Assembly (NCBI GenBank): GCA_003242735.1
Contig: QGVH01000018.1
Coordinates: 23,003 to 87,002, forward strand
Direction of reading: 5' to 3'
DNA: 64,000 nucleotides
Source: a bacterium
GTDB taxonomy: Bacteria > Gemmatimonadota > Gemmatimonadetes > Longimicrobiales > RSA9
The notes beneath the pieces are model-generated. The model did not search any database, had not been told where the DNA came from, and was given only the letters and a program-made list of their open reading frames with translations. This document shows, one piece after another, positions 16,940 through 25,351 of the stretch. How positions within the stretch are numbered: position 1 is the first letter of the stretch; the number at the start of each line of letters is the position of its first letter. Made by a program: the position numbers and the translations under genes.

Positions 16940-18316
16940 TCATTCCTCGAACAGCGCCTCGCCGTTGCTGCGGATGACCTCCGAGTAGAAGCGCGCGCTC
17001 GCCTTGGGCGTGCGCTTCTGCGTCTCGAAGTCCACGTGCACGATGCCGAAGCGCTTCGAGCAGCCGTGCGCCCACTCGAAGTCGTCCAGCAGCGACCAGA
17101 CGAAGTAGCCGCGCACGTCCACGCCCTCACGGATCGCCTGGTGCACGGCGAGCAGGTGATCGCGAAGGTAGGCGATGCGCTGCGGGTCGTACACGCCGGA
17201 CTCCGGCGCCACGGGCGGGTCGGCGAACGCTGCGCCGTTCGCGGTGATGTAGATCGGCACATCGCCGTAGCGCTCGCGCACCTGCCGCAGGATCTCCACC
17301 AGCCCCTGCGGGTAGACCTCCCAGTCCATCTCGGTGTACACCGCGCCCGGCTGGCGCACGCCGGCGATGCGCGGCGGCGGCGCGGACGGATCGTCCCGGG
17401 TGATGCGGCGCGTGGAGTAGTTGATGCCGATGAAATCGATGGGTTGCCGGATGTACTCGAGGTCGCCCGGCGGAACGTCGGGCCAGGCGTCGCCGAAGAT
17501 GTCCGCCATCTCGTCCGGGTAACGGCCCAGGAACACCGGGTCGAGGTACTGCCGGTTGATGTAGGCGTCCATCCGGTTCGCCGCCGCGATGTCCTCCTCC
17601 CGGTCCGATGCGGGATACTGCGGCTCGAGGTTCACGACCAACCCGATCCGGTGGCGCCCCTCGGCGCGGTACGCCTCCACCGCCATCGCATGGGCGCGCA
17701 GCAGGTTGTGCGCGACGACGGGCGCCTCATCGACGCTCGCGTGCCCGGGCGCGAGCACGCCGCGCAGGTAGCCGCCGTCCGCGACGGCCCACGGCTCGTT
17801 CAGCGTCGCCCAGAACCGTACGCTGCCGTCCAGCGCGCGGAACACGACGCTGGCGTAGTCGGCGAACCAGCCGGCGATGTCCCGGTCCAGCCACCCGCCG
17901 CGCTCATCCAGCGCGGCGGGCAGGTCCCAGTGGTAGAGCGTGGCGAACGGCTCGATGTCGTTCTCCCGCAGCGCGTCCACCAGCCGGCGGTAGAAGTCGA
18001 GCCCCCGCTGATTGACCCGGCCCTTCCCTTCCGGCAGCACCCGCGCCCATGCGATGCCGAAGCGGTAGGCGGTGAGCCCCAGCTCCCGCATCAGCCGCAC
18101 GTCCTCGGGCCAGCGCCGGTAGTGGTCGCACGCGACGTCGCCCGTGCCGCCGTCCGTGATGCGGCCGGGGGTGTGAGCGAAGAGGTGCCAGATGCTCGGG
18201 CCCGCGCCGTCCGCGAGCGGCGAGCCCTCGATCTGGTACGCGGACGTGGCCGCGCCCCAGAGGAAGTGGTTCGGGAACGTGGTTCCGTCCTCCATCGTCG
18301 CTCGTCCGCGAGGCAT
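16940..18316 (-). CDS. GH1 family beta-glucosidase-like protein lacking the catalytic nucleophile
   Basis: 458 residues, full length for GH1, no signal peptide, expected in the cytoplasm. Family landmarks are intact: FLWGAATSAYQIEG at the N-terminus, the acid/base Glu174 in TLNEPW, and WSLLDDFEWAHGCSKRFGIV near the end. The nucleophile motif, normally ITENG, reads ITANG. Codon 359 (17240-17242) is GCG for Ala, where a single base change from GAG would give Glu. As written, it cannot perform normal retaining hydrolysis. The start at 18316 overlaps the mgtE stop (TGATG), indicating translational coupling; an internal ATG at 18295 is an alternative. The change could be genuine or a sequencing error. 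Confidence 0.93.
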   Translation of the reverse strand: MPRGRATMEDGTTFPNHFLWGAATSAYQIEGSPLADGAGPSIWHLFAHTPGRITDGGTGDVACDHYRRWPEDVRLMRELGLTAYRFGIAWARVLPEGKGRVNQRGLDFYRRLVDALRENDIEPFATLYHWDLPAALDERGGWLDRDIAGWFADYASVVFRALDGSVRFWATLNEPWAVADGGYLRGVLAPGHASVDEAPVVAHNLLRAHAMAVEAYRAEGRHRIGLVVNLEPQYPASDREEDIAAANRMDAYINRQYLDPVFLGRYPDEMADIFGDAWPDVPPGDLEYIRQPIDFIGINYSTRRITRDDPSAPPPRIAGVRQPGAVYTEMDWEVYPQGLVEILRQVRERYGDVPIYITANGAAFADPPVAPESGVYDPQRIAYLRDHLLAVHQAIREGVDVRGYFVWSLLDDFEWAHGCSKRFGIVHVDFETQKRTPKASARFYSEVIRSNGEALFEE

Positions 18317-19656
18317 CACCCACCGAGATACCATGCCGCGATCGAGAAGTAGATGATCACGCCCACGATGTCGGCCAGCGACGTGATCAGCGGCGCACTC
18401 GCCGTCGCCGGGTCGAAGCCGAGACGGGTCAGCAGGAACGGCATCGACATGCCCATCAGGCTGCCGACGATCACGATGACGAACATCGTGCTCGCGACGA
18501 CCAACGTGACCTCAGGGGCCCGGACGATCCCGATCAGCGACGCCGCCACGGCCATCGTGATCCCCAGCGCGCCGCTGACCGCCAGCTCCTTGCCCAGCAT
18601 CCGCAGCCAGTCCCGCATCCCCACATCGCCCGTGGCCAGCGCCCGGACCATCAGCGTCGCCGACTGGGCCCCCGCGTTGCCTCCGCTGCCGATCAGCAGG
18701 GGCAGGAAGAAGACGAGGGCGACGGATGCCGCGATCGTGTCGCTGAACGCGGCGATGCCCGCACCCGAGAAGATGTTCACCACGACCAGTGCGAGCAGCC
18801 ACAGGATGCGCCGGCGGTAGAGATAGCCGACCGTCGCCTCCTTGAGGCTCGTCCTCAGGGGCGCGACGGAGCCGACCCGATGGAAGTCCTCCGTCGCCTC
18901 CTCCTCCGCCACGTCGAGAATGTCGTCCACCGTGACGATCCCCAGGAGTACGCCGTCGGAGTCCACGACCGGCAAGGCGATCAGGTCGTAGCGCAACATG
19001 AGCAGGACGGCTTCCTCGCGATCGGCGTGCGCCGGCACCGTGACGAACGCGTGGTCCATGATCTCCTCCACGCGCGTCCCGGGGGCGGCGAGGATCAGGC
19101 GCCGGAGCTCGATGTCGTCCAGCAGCCGCCACTCCTGGTCCACCACGTAGACCACGTTGATCGTCTCGCTGTCCTTGCCTTTCGCCCGGATGTGGGCCAG
19201 CGCCTGCTCGATCGTCCACTCCGGCCGGACCGCCACGTAGTCCGGCGTCATGAGCCTGCCCACGCTCTCCGCCGGGTACCCCAGGAGCCAGCGCGCCTCC
19301 TTGAGGTCCTCGGGTGAGAGGAGGTTGAGCAACCGCTGCGTCACCTGGCCGGGCAGCTCTTCCAGGAGCTGGGTGCGGTCGTCCGGCGGGAGGCCCGCCA
19401 GCAGTTCGCGGGTCTCGTCGTCCGTCAAGTCCTCGAGCAGCGTCCGCCGCCACTGCGGCTCCAGGTGTGCGAACGCCGCAGCGGCCTGCGGCCGTGCCAG
19501 CGCGCGGAACAGCAGCACGCGGTCCGGCTTGTCCAGCTCGGTCAGGCGGTCCGCGATCTCCGGGGCCGGCACGTCGGCCAGCGCCCGCCGGAGCATCGCC
19601 CAATCCCGTGCGTGGATCAGCTCCGCGATGTCCGCCCCAACGACACCGTTCGTCAC
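18316..19656 (-). CDS. mgtE: MgtE magnesium channel/transporter
   Basis: 446 residues starting at a GTG (19656) behind GAGAGGGACGC, matching the usual MgtE length. The N-terminal helical domain has LEDLTDDETRELLAGLPPDD. A pair of CBS domains follows (LMTPDYVAVRPEWTIEQALA; VPAHADREEAVLLMLRYDL; GIVTVDDILDV). Five membrane segments follow, with the family signature GSGGNAGAQSATLMVRALA. Cytosolic Mg2+ bound by the N and CBS domains is known to close the pore in this family. The stop overlaps the beta-glucosidase start by one base. Confidence 0.96.
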   Translation of the reverse strand: MTNGVVGADIAELIHARDWAMLRRALADVPAPEIADRLTELDKPDRVLLFRALARPQAAAAFAHLEPQWRRTLLEDLTDDETRELLAGLPPDDRTQLLEELPGQVTQRLLNLLSPEDLKEARWLLGYPAESVGRLMTPDYVAVRPEWTIEQALAHIRAKGKDSETINVVYVVDQEWRLLDDIELRRLILAAPGTRVEEIMDHAFVTVPAHADREEAVLLMLRYDLIALPVVDSDGVLLGIVTVDDILDVAEEEATEDFHRVGSVAPLRTSLKEATVGYLYRRRILWLLALVVVNIFSGAGIAAFSDTIAASVALVFFLPLLIGSGGNAGAQSATLMVRALATGDVGMRDWLRMLGKELAVSGALGITMAVAASLIGIVRAPEVTLVVASTMFVIVIVGSLMGMSMPFLLTRLGFDPATASAPLITSLADIVGVIIYFSIAAWYLGG

Positions 19657-19830
19657 GCGTCCCTCTCGGTGCTGCGGTGATAGGCCATGGCCGGCAGCAC
19701 GGTGTCTCGATCCGGGAGCGGGCGCAAGGAAGGCGTCTCGGTCGACCCAAGGCCAAGGCGGACAGGCGCCGCACCGGCACGGCTTCCGAGCCCACCGGCC
19801 TTCCCGCGCCTCTGCGCCGCCCCAAGGGCA

Positions 19831-19859
19831 TGTCGCCCGAGGCCGATCCCGCGTAGCTT
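19831..19859 (+). promoter_or_regulatory. Candidate promoter of the universal stress protein gene
   Basis: TAGCTT (19854-19859) lies 47 bases before the ATG at 19906; TGTCGC (19831-19836) is a poor -35 at 17-base spacing. It resembles other -10-like hexamers in this window. Confidence 0.3.
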
Positions 19860-19905
19860 CCCTCTCCGTCGGGGAGCAAGATTGATCCGGGAGGAGCACA
19901 TACTC

Positions 19906-20727
19906 ATGAAGATCTTGCTGGCTCTCGACGGCACGGACGGCAGCTTCGGCGCCGCGCGCGTGGCGACCCTCCTGGCCCAGCGCGAATCCGCCGCCGTCAC
20001 CGTCGCCACCGTTGCGGAGCCGCCACCGGCGTACCGGGCCGGCGGCGCCGTCCCTCTCGCGACCCGCGCCGAGGAGCGCGACCTGGTGCGCGCGCACCTG
20101 GAGCGGGTCCAGGCGCAGATCGAGGCGGCGGGCGCGCAGCCCGGGAGCTGGCCCATCCGCCTCGGCATCGAGGCGGCCGGCCGGTTCATCCTCCACGCCG
20201 CCGAAGAGGCGGAGGCCGACCTCATCGTTCTGGGGCTGGGCCGCAAGCCGCTGCACAAACGACTCCTGCACGGCGATGTGCTCGGTCACGTCGCGTCCCG
20301 CGCCGCCGTGCCGATCCTCGCCGTCGACAGCGCCGCCGACCGGCTCCCGCGCGCTGCGTGCGCGGGCATCGACTTCAGCCCGCCCAGCCTCGAGGCCGCT
20401 CGCGCTGCCTGCCGGATCGTCGGCCCCGCGGGCACCGTCCACCTCGTGCACATCGCACCCGTGACGGATGATACGCCAGGCGCGCCCCAGCGCCTCGACG
20501 AACTGGCGGCGCGCCTCGCCCCGGGCTGCGCTGCGTCGTCCGCCATCCTCCGTGCCGACGATCCGGCGCAGGCGCTGGTCTCCCTCGCCGCCGACCGCGG
20601 CCTCGATCTCGTCGCGGTCGGCCGCCACGGCCGCTCCGTTGCCAGCCGGCTTATCCTCGGAAGTGTCTCGGTCGGCGTGCTCCGGACCGCGCATTGCTCC
20701 GTGCTGGTCGCGCCGCCGGTCGTGTGA
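19906..20727 (+). CDS. Tandem-domain universal stress protein (UspA family)
   Basis: 273 residues behind GGGAGGAG. Two Usp domains are fused. The first (1-140) begins MKILLALDGTDGS and has LIVLGLGRKPLHKRLLHGDV. The second (about 145-273) has LDLVAVGRHGRSVASRLILGSVSVGVLRTAHCSVLV. The G-2x-G-9x-G-(S/T) nucleotide-binding pattern is good in the second domain (GRHGRSVASRLILGSVS) and degraded in the first, so perhaps only one half binds ATP. It is cytosolic and likely stress-induced. It diverges from the mgtE operon. Confidence 0.92.
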   Translation: MKILLALDGTDGSFGAARVATLLAQRESAAVTVATVAEPPPAYRAGGAVPLATRAEERDLVRAHLERVQAQIEAAGAQPGSWPIRLGIEAAGRFILHAAEEAEADLIVLGLGRKPLHKRLLHGDVLGHVASRAAVPILAVDSAADRLPRAACAGIDFSPPSLEAARAACRIVGPAGTVHLVHIAPVTDDTPGAPQRLDELAARLAPGCAASSAILRADDPAQALVSLAADRGLDLVAVGRHGRSVASRLILGSVSVGVLRTAHCSVLVAPPVV

Positions 20728-20996
20728 GGCACGCGGCGTGCGAGATTCGCCATCGCGCGCCGCGATGGGGTGAGGCCGCCGCGCAAATTGCGGAGGATCG
20801 CGAAGGAGTACGAGAGCAGTCGCGCACCCGGTACGCCACGGCCGCCCCAGGCTTGATGAGCATACACACGCAGCGCTCCGGTCGGTGACTCACCCCGGCC
20901 TTCGTGATCGACGGCATCGAGGCTGATACCAATCGAGTGCGCGCTGCGGCGTGCTGATCGAGCGGGCTTGCGGCCACGGCGTCGCCCGCCGCGCCA

Positions 20997-21590
20997 TCAC
21001 CGGCCCGTCTCCAGATACGCCCACACCGCCCGCGCCTCCTCCACCGTGATCTCCAGGTTGGGCATTTCGAGGAAGTGTTCGATCAGGAGCTGCTGTGCGG
21101 TGTGATCGGCCTGGACCATGTACTCGGGCTGGGTCAGCATCATGACGATCCAGGCGTAGCTCCGGCGCTCGCTCACGCCGGCGAGGTCGGGGCCGTCGCG
21201 GTCGCCGCCGCCGACGGTGTGGCACCGGGCGCAGCCCTTCGCGCGGAAGACCCGCTCGCCCTCCACCGCGAGCCGCCGCGCCTCCGCCGCCTCCGGCCGG
21301 GGCGGCAGGAGCGGCTCCATCGCCTCCGGGTCCGGCGGCTGCACGTCCGTCCCGACGCCGGCCTGACCAGCGGACGTCGTGTCCGGAGAACGGACCGCGG
21401 CCGCGGTTTCGCCCGTCACCGGCGGCATCCCCGACTCCACCCCCCACGCCGGGCGGGCGTCCGCGGCCGCGCTGGCGTCTGCGCCACGTTCCGCCGCGCT
21501 GGCTGAACCCTCCGGCCCCTCACCGGCGCACGCCGCGAGCGCAGCGAGCGCGACGACGGCAAAGCGACGGCGCCGCCCTGAACGCGACAC
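20997..21590 (-). CDS. c-type cytochrome lipoprotein
   Basis: 197 residues from a GTG at 21590 just after AAAGGAGG. A signal peptide with lipobox ALAACAG places the acyl Cys near residue 21. A disordered Ala/Asp/Pro linker (about 22-105) precedes a single class I cytochrome c domain with CARCH heme attachment. The distal Met ligand is probably in EMPNLEI. The final ITVEEARAVWAYLETGR helix is typical. It is expected to be anchored in a membrane, facing the periplasm, as a one-electron carrier. It is the last gene of the CBS-baeRF-FeoA-like operon, 29 bases after the FeoA-like stop. Confidence 0.9.
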   Translation of the reverse strand: MSRSGRRRRFAVVALAALAACAGEGPEGSASAAERGADASAAADARPAWGVESGMPPVTGETAAAVRSPDTTSAGQAGVGTDVQPPDPEAMEPLLPPRPEAAEARRLAVEGERVFRAKGCARCHTVGGGDRDGPDLAGVSERRSYAWIVMMLTQPEYMVQADHTAQQLLIEHFLEMPNLEITVEEARAVWAYLETGR

Positions 21591-21619
21591 CGGACCTCCT
21601 TTCGAGCGTCCCGCGACCG

Positions 21620-21886
21620 TCAGCTCCTGGTGCTGCCGGCTGCGGCGATCTGAATGAACCGGGCCCAGTCGCGCTCCAGCGCGACGGTGCGGCCGCTCGC
21701 GGTCTCGAGCATCAGCCACGGGCCCGTATCCGTCCTACACTCCACCACATCACCCTCGTGGAGGTCCAGCCTGTCGCAGAGCGCGCGGAGCTCGTCGAAC
21801 AGGATGCGCTCGACACGGAATACGTCGCCCCGGTGCACGCCCGCGAGACTCCGCCGGACCGTCGGCGTATTTCGCATCGCGCTCAT
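21620..21886 (-). CDS. FeoA-like SH3-domain protein
   Basis: 88 residues. The ATG at 21886 overlaps the stop of the upstream baeRF gene (ATGA). The body has the FeoA pattern: an N-terminal hydrophobic helix-strand, LHEGDVVECRT, GPWLMLET, and a final strand with RTVALERDWARFIQI. FeoA domains are small SH3-like folds that regulate the FeoB iron channel or form the C-terminal part of DtxR regulators. No FeoB lies in the window, so this is a stand-alone domain of unknown partner. Coupled translation suggests a tie to the baeRF protein. Confidence 0.75.
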   Translation of the reverse strand: MSAMRNTPTVRRSLAGVHRGDVFRVERILFDELRALCDRLDLHEGDVVECRTDTGPWLMLETASGRTVALERDWARFIQIAAAGSTRS

Positions 21887-23001
21887 TTCGCCCCCACCGT
21901 TTCGGCCGGGCGGGGCCGATACCGGAGCCGCGCCGCAACGCCACCCGCTTCGCCATCCAGCGCGTCCGCTCCTTCGCCGCCCAGCTCCTCGACCCGTGTC
22001 ACACCTGCATCCAGTGCAGCGCGAATGATGCGCTCGACCACCTCGGGCTGGCTCTCCCGCAGTCGACGCGAGATGAGCAGCGTGTCGACGCCGCCATCAC
22101 GCAACGCGTACTCGACGTGCTCCCGGCCGATCGCGCCCAGCCCGCCGGCGCGCGCCGCTTCCAGCACGTCCCGGAGCAGCTCCTCCTGCTGCTTACGCGA
22201 TAGCGTCGACGCCGCCTCTTCTAGGATCGGCTGCAGCTCGGCGGGCGTTACCGCGAGGTGCAGCGATGGACGCTCGGCGACTCGCCCCGCCATGGTCTTC
22301 GGCAGCCGCCGGGCCGCAGCAGCGATCATCTCGGGCGTGCCGCCCAGGACCAGGAAGCCGTCGTCGCCCGCCAAGGCGACCGCCCGCTCCACCGCGAGCC
22401 GCGCCAGCCGCTCCGCCGCCGCGTCCGCAAGGCTCTGCCGCACGTCCGTGCCCGTCGCTCCGCGCATGCCCGTGTGCGTCGCCGCGCGCTTGGCGCCACG
22501 CGTGCCCTCGATGTCCGGTTCGGGCGCGTCGGGCACCAGCTCCTCGGGCTCGCCCAGCTCGCCCCCACGGTAACGGAAGAGCCGCGCACGCTGCCGGTCG
22601 AGCAACAGCGCGATCACCGCACGGTTCTGCTTGAGCCCGCGCACCAGAGGGGCGACGCGCATCCCGGTATCCCACGCCACCAGGTCCGGCATCGGCGCAG
22701 GCAACGACCCCGCGTACCACAGTCGGTCCGGCGTCGCGAACGCCGCCCACCCGCGCCCGGGCAGGAACCCGGTGTACTGGTCCAACCGCTCCATGACGCG
22801 GGCGACCGCCGCGTCGAACGCCGCACGCCGTCCCGCCGCGCCGTCCGCCGCGCCGCGCGCCTCCGCCACCAGATTGTTCAGCCGCCGGCGCCATGCGGTC
22901 TTCTCCGCCGGATCGCGCTCCTCGGCGTCCAGGTAGACGCTCAGGACGTCCCGCTCGCGCAGCTGGCGATACAGATCGAGCAGTTCCACATCGGTGAGCA
23001 T
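21883..23001 (-). CDS. baeRF-family (eRF1/Vms1-like) protein
   Basis: 372 residues, cytosolic. The arrangement matches bacterial/archaeal eRF1-like (baeRF) proteins. An N-terminal alpha/beta domain begins LLDLYRQLRERDVLSVYLDAEE. A central domain has NRAVIALLLDRQRARLFRYRGGE and a variable loop. The C-terminal L7Ae/eRF1-domain-3-like part runs through GDDGFLVLGGTPEMIAAAARRLP, GGVDTLLISRRLRESQPEVV and IIRAALDAGVTRVEELGG. These families are thought to act on ribosomes or peptidyl-tRNA during stress. A GGQ motif is not obvious. It is the second gene of the operon, 16 bases after the CBS gene. Confidence 0.82.
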   Translation of the reverse strand: MLTDVELLDLYRQLRERDVLSVYLDAEERDPAEKTAWRRRLNNLVAEARGAADGAAGRRAAFDAAVARVMERLDQYTGFLPGRGWAAFATPDRLWYAGSLPAPMPDLVAWDTGMRVAPLVRGLKQNRAVIALLLDRQRARLFRYRGGELGEPEELVPDAPEPDIEGTRGAKRAATHTGMRGATGTDVRQSLADAAAERLARLAVERAVALAGDDGFLVLGGTPEMIAAAARRLPKTMAGRVAERPSLHLAVTPAELQPILEEAASTLSRKQQEELLRDVLEAARAGGLGAIGREHVEYALRDGGVDTLLISRRLRESQPEVVERIIRAALDAGVTRVEELGGEGADALDGEAGGVAARLRYRPRPAETVGAK

Positions 23002-23017
23002 CGCCCCTGCCCTCCTC

Positions 23018-23575
23018 TCACGCGACCACGGACTCAGCGGGTTCGACTGTCACCTTGCCCTCCGCTACCGCGCGGATCACATCCGTCGCCGTCACGATCC
23101 CGGCCAGCTTCCCGCCTTCCATCACCAGCGCGCGGCGGATTCCTGCACGTAGGAGGAACTTGGCCAGCTCCTGGATCGTCGCGTGCGGCCGGACCGAGAA
23201 GATCGCCCGCGTCATGATGTCGCCCACCGTCACCTCCTCGAACACCGACTCCACGATCCCGTCCAGCCCGGTGTAGAGCTGCGGCGCCTCATCCGCGAAG
23301 AAGGCGTACCACGATGCCTCGGCCCCCTCTTCCTCCACCTCCTCCGGCGGGTACACCGGCTCGTGCTGCCGCACCTCGTCCGACACGTCCCCCTGCTCGG
23401 CCGCCAGCCGGATCAGGTCCGACGCCGACACCACACCCAGCACCTTGCCGTTCACGTCCACCACCGGCGTGCCGGTGATGCCCCGCTCCTCCCAGAGCCG
23501 GGCCAGCTCCCGCACCGTCATGTCCGGCGACGCGGTCGTCACTTCCGTCTGCATGATGTCCCTGACCGTGAGCAT
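23018..23575 (-). CDS. Two-CBS-domain protein
   Basis: 185 residues from the ATG at 23575, behind AAAGGAG. Two CBS motifs flank an acidic insert: VRDIMQTEVTTASPDMTVRE with GITGTPVVDVNGKVLGVVSA, then VGDIMTRAIFSVRPHATIQE with GIRRALVMEGGKLAGIVTA. The insert (about residues 70-100) includes PPEEVEEEGAEASWYAFF. Such stand-alone pairs bind adenosyl nucleotides and act as energy or redox sensors. It leads the operon containing baeRF, FeoA-like and cytochrome c genes. Confidence 0.93.
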   Translation of the reverse strand: MLTVRDIMQTEVTTASPDMTVRELARLWEERGITGTPVVDVNGKVLGVVSASDLIRLAAEQGDVSDEVRQHEPVYPPEEVEEEGAEASWYAFFADEAPQLYTGLDGIVESVFEEVTVGDIMTRAIFSVRPHATIQELAKFLLRAGIRRALVMEGGKLAGIVTATDVIRAVAEGKVTVEPAESVVA

Positions 23576-23811
23576 GGCCAGCTCCTTTCCGTATGGGTGC
23601 CCTTCAGCCGCTTCTCGCCCCACAATCTGTCGCGACCGCCGCCGCCGGGGTGTCGGGCGCCGGTGGAATCTGTGTCGGGCAATGCCCGAGCACGATCTCC
23701 TTTGCTGTGAGGGGTTCGCCGACCCGCGCGGCGAAGGCGCCGCGACGGGCCATGCAGGAGGTTCGCCGCGCGGAGGAGAGCCCGCCACGCAGCAGGCGCG
23801 GCTCCGAGCCG

Positions 23812-23848
23812 AGAGCCGGCGGGCGGCCCAAGGCCACCCGCCGGCTCT
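23812..23848 (-). terminator. Terminator hairpin downstream of the porin gene
   Basis: A 17-base stem with one mismatch (arms 23812-23828 and 23832-23848) and a three-base loop, about 26 bases beyond the porin stop at 23874. It is very stable but has no U-run. It also separates the porin gene from the CBS operon promoter region (23576-23811), where no gene is seen. Confidence 0.55.
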
Positions 23849-23873
23849 TGGACCCTCGCGGGTCGTCGCCGGC

Positions 23874-25247
23874 TCAGAACGAGACCACGCCCTCGAAGAT
23901 GAACCCGCTGAACTTACCGCCGTGGCGGATGTCGGTCTCCGGGAAGTCGAGGTACCGCTGACGCGCGTACTCGCCCTTCAGCAGGATCGTGGGAGTCACG
24001 AACCAGCCGGCACCGAACTGCCAGCGATCCACGGAGATGTCGTAGTTCTGGCCGCTGATCGGCAGCTCACCCTCCACGGTGTTGTACCGCGCGCCCACGT
24101 ACACCTTCTCGCCCGGCAGGAACCGGTACACCACATCGGCGGCGTACTGCTCGAAGCGCCGGGTCTCGGGCTCCGTGGACGCACGGCCGTCCGCGCGCTC
24201 GATCACGCCGAACAGCTCGAGGCCGCCATACTTCACGAACGGGTTGATCTGGATCGCCCGGATCTCGTTCCGGAACGCGGGGTTGATCAGCCCGGACCAC
24301 GCCTGCGAGGTCACGTTCGCCTGCACGTTCTCCATCACCATGTAGTAGCGGGAGCCAGCGCGGTCACCCCAGAACAGCGTGGCGCTGGGCGACTTGTCGA
24401 TGTCATAGAGGGATCCGGTCAGGCGCACCCGCAGCGCGTCGTTGATCTGCCGGTCGAAGCCGAGCTTCGCCAGGAAGCCGGGTGAGCGGGCATCAGGATA
24501 CGTCACATCACCCTTGTTGACGCCGGTCGTGATGCCGCCCATGGCGAGGAAGCCCTTGTAGCGGAGGTAGATCTCTGCGCCGGGCTCGAACGTGAACGCG
24601 TCGAGGATCAGGTTGCCGACGAACGGGTTGTACAGCGCGTTGCCGTTGTCGCTCCGGCGGAAGTGCGCGTCACCGTAGTTCAGGTCGAACATGCCGACCT
24701 TCACCGTCAGCACCTCGAACAGCTTGTTCAGCGCCCAGTGGTCGATCGGTGACGCATCGACCTGCAGGTATCCGCCCTTGACCCACGCCTCCTGGTGGTG
24801 CCGCGAGGAGAGGTACGTCTCCAGCGCCACGCGGATCCCCGGCGCGAGCTGCGCGTTCATCACCAGGTTCGCCGTGGGCAGGTTGACGCCCCAGCCGATG
24901 TCGATCAGCTCGTTCACGTTCACGCTGTCGACGACGTTCGGGACCGCGCGGTTGCTATGGGACATGGACTGGAACTGCGTGGTGAACGCGCCGCCGAAGT
25001 CGATCCGGAACCCGGCGTACGGCGTCGCGTCGTCCTTGGGCGGCTCGAACACGTTGATTCCCCGCTGGTCGGCAGGGCGGATGTGCTGGATCGCGATGGG
25101 CGGCGCCAGCACGGCGCCCGCCGCCTTCGCCGAAGCCGTGTCCGCTGGCGCGCTCGGCCCGCTGCCGTTGCTGCCCTGGGCGGCAGCCACCGGTGCCGCC
25201 AGCAGCGCCATGAAGGCGCCTGTAAGGATCGTGGTCCCGGCTCTCAT
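23874..25247 (-). CDS. Outer-membrane beta-barrel porin-like protein
   Basis: 457 residues from the ATG at 25247 behind GAGGAG. The signal peptide ends after AAPVAAAQG (about residue 24). A short disordered linker leads to a beta-rich body with alternating aromatic strands and Gly-Asp turns, for example VKVGMFDLNYGDAHFRRSDNG, ADVVYRFLPGEKVYVGARYNTV and GWFVTPTILLKGEYARQRY. The protein ends EGVVSF; a terminal Phe is the usual beta-barrel assembly signal. The VGMFDLNYGDAHFRR region resembles DcaP/phosphate-porin-type families. Substrate unknown. Monocistronic, with a hairpin after the stop. Confidence 0.82.
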   Translation of the reverse strand: MRAGTTILTGAFMALLAAPVAAAQGSNGSGPSAPADTASAKAAGAVLAPPIAIQHIRPADQRGINVFEPPKDDATPYAGFRIDFGGAFTTQFQSMSHSNRAVPNVVDSVNVNELIDIGWGVNLPTANLVMNAQLAPGIRVALETYLSSRHHQEAWVKGGYLQVDASPIDHWALNKLFEVLTVKVGMFDLNYGDAHFRRSDNGNALYNPFVGNLILDAFTFEPGAEIYLRYKGFLAMGGITTGVNKGDVTYPDARSPGFLAKLGFDRQINDALRVRLTGSLYDIDKSPSATLFWGDRAGSRYYMVMENVQANVTSQAWSGLINPAFRNEIRAIQINPFVKYGGLELFGVIERADGRASTEPETRRFEQYAADVVYRFLPGEKVYVGARYNTVEGELPISGQNYDISVDRWQFGAGWFVTPTILLKGEYARQRYLDFPETDIRHGGKFSGFIFEGVVSF

Positions 25248-25351
25248 GGTCTATCTCCTCTCTCTACGGCGTCCTCGTTCTCGGGTCGTGAGGCCCGTCA
25301 GTCCACGTCATCGCCGGCCGCCCCGGACCCTCCGGGCCGCCGGCATCGGTC

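Noticed and set aside
20728..20996. Possible short gene or transposase fragment between the stress protein and cytochrome genes
   Set aside because: A minus-strand phrase (SYSFAILRNLRGG) looks protein-like but is too short and has no start, flanking repeats or second motif.
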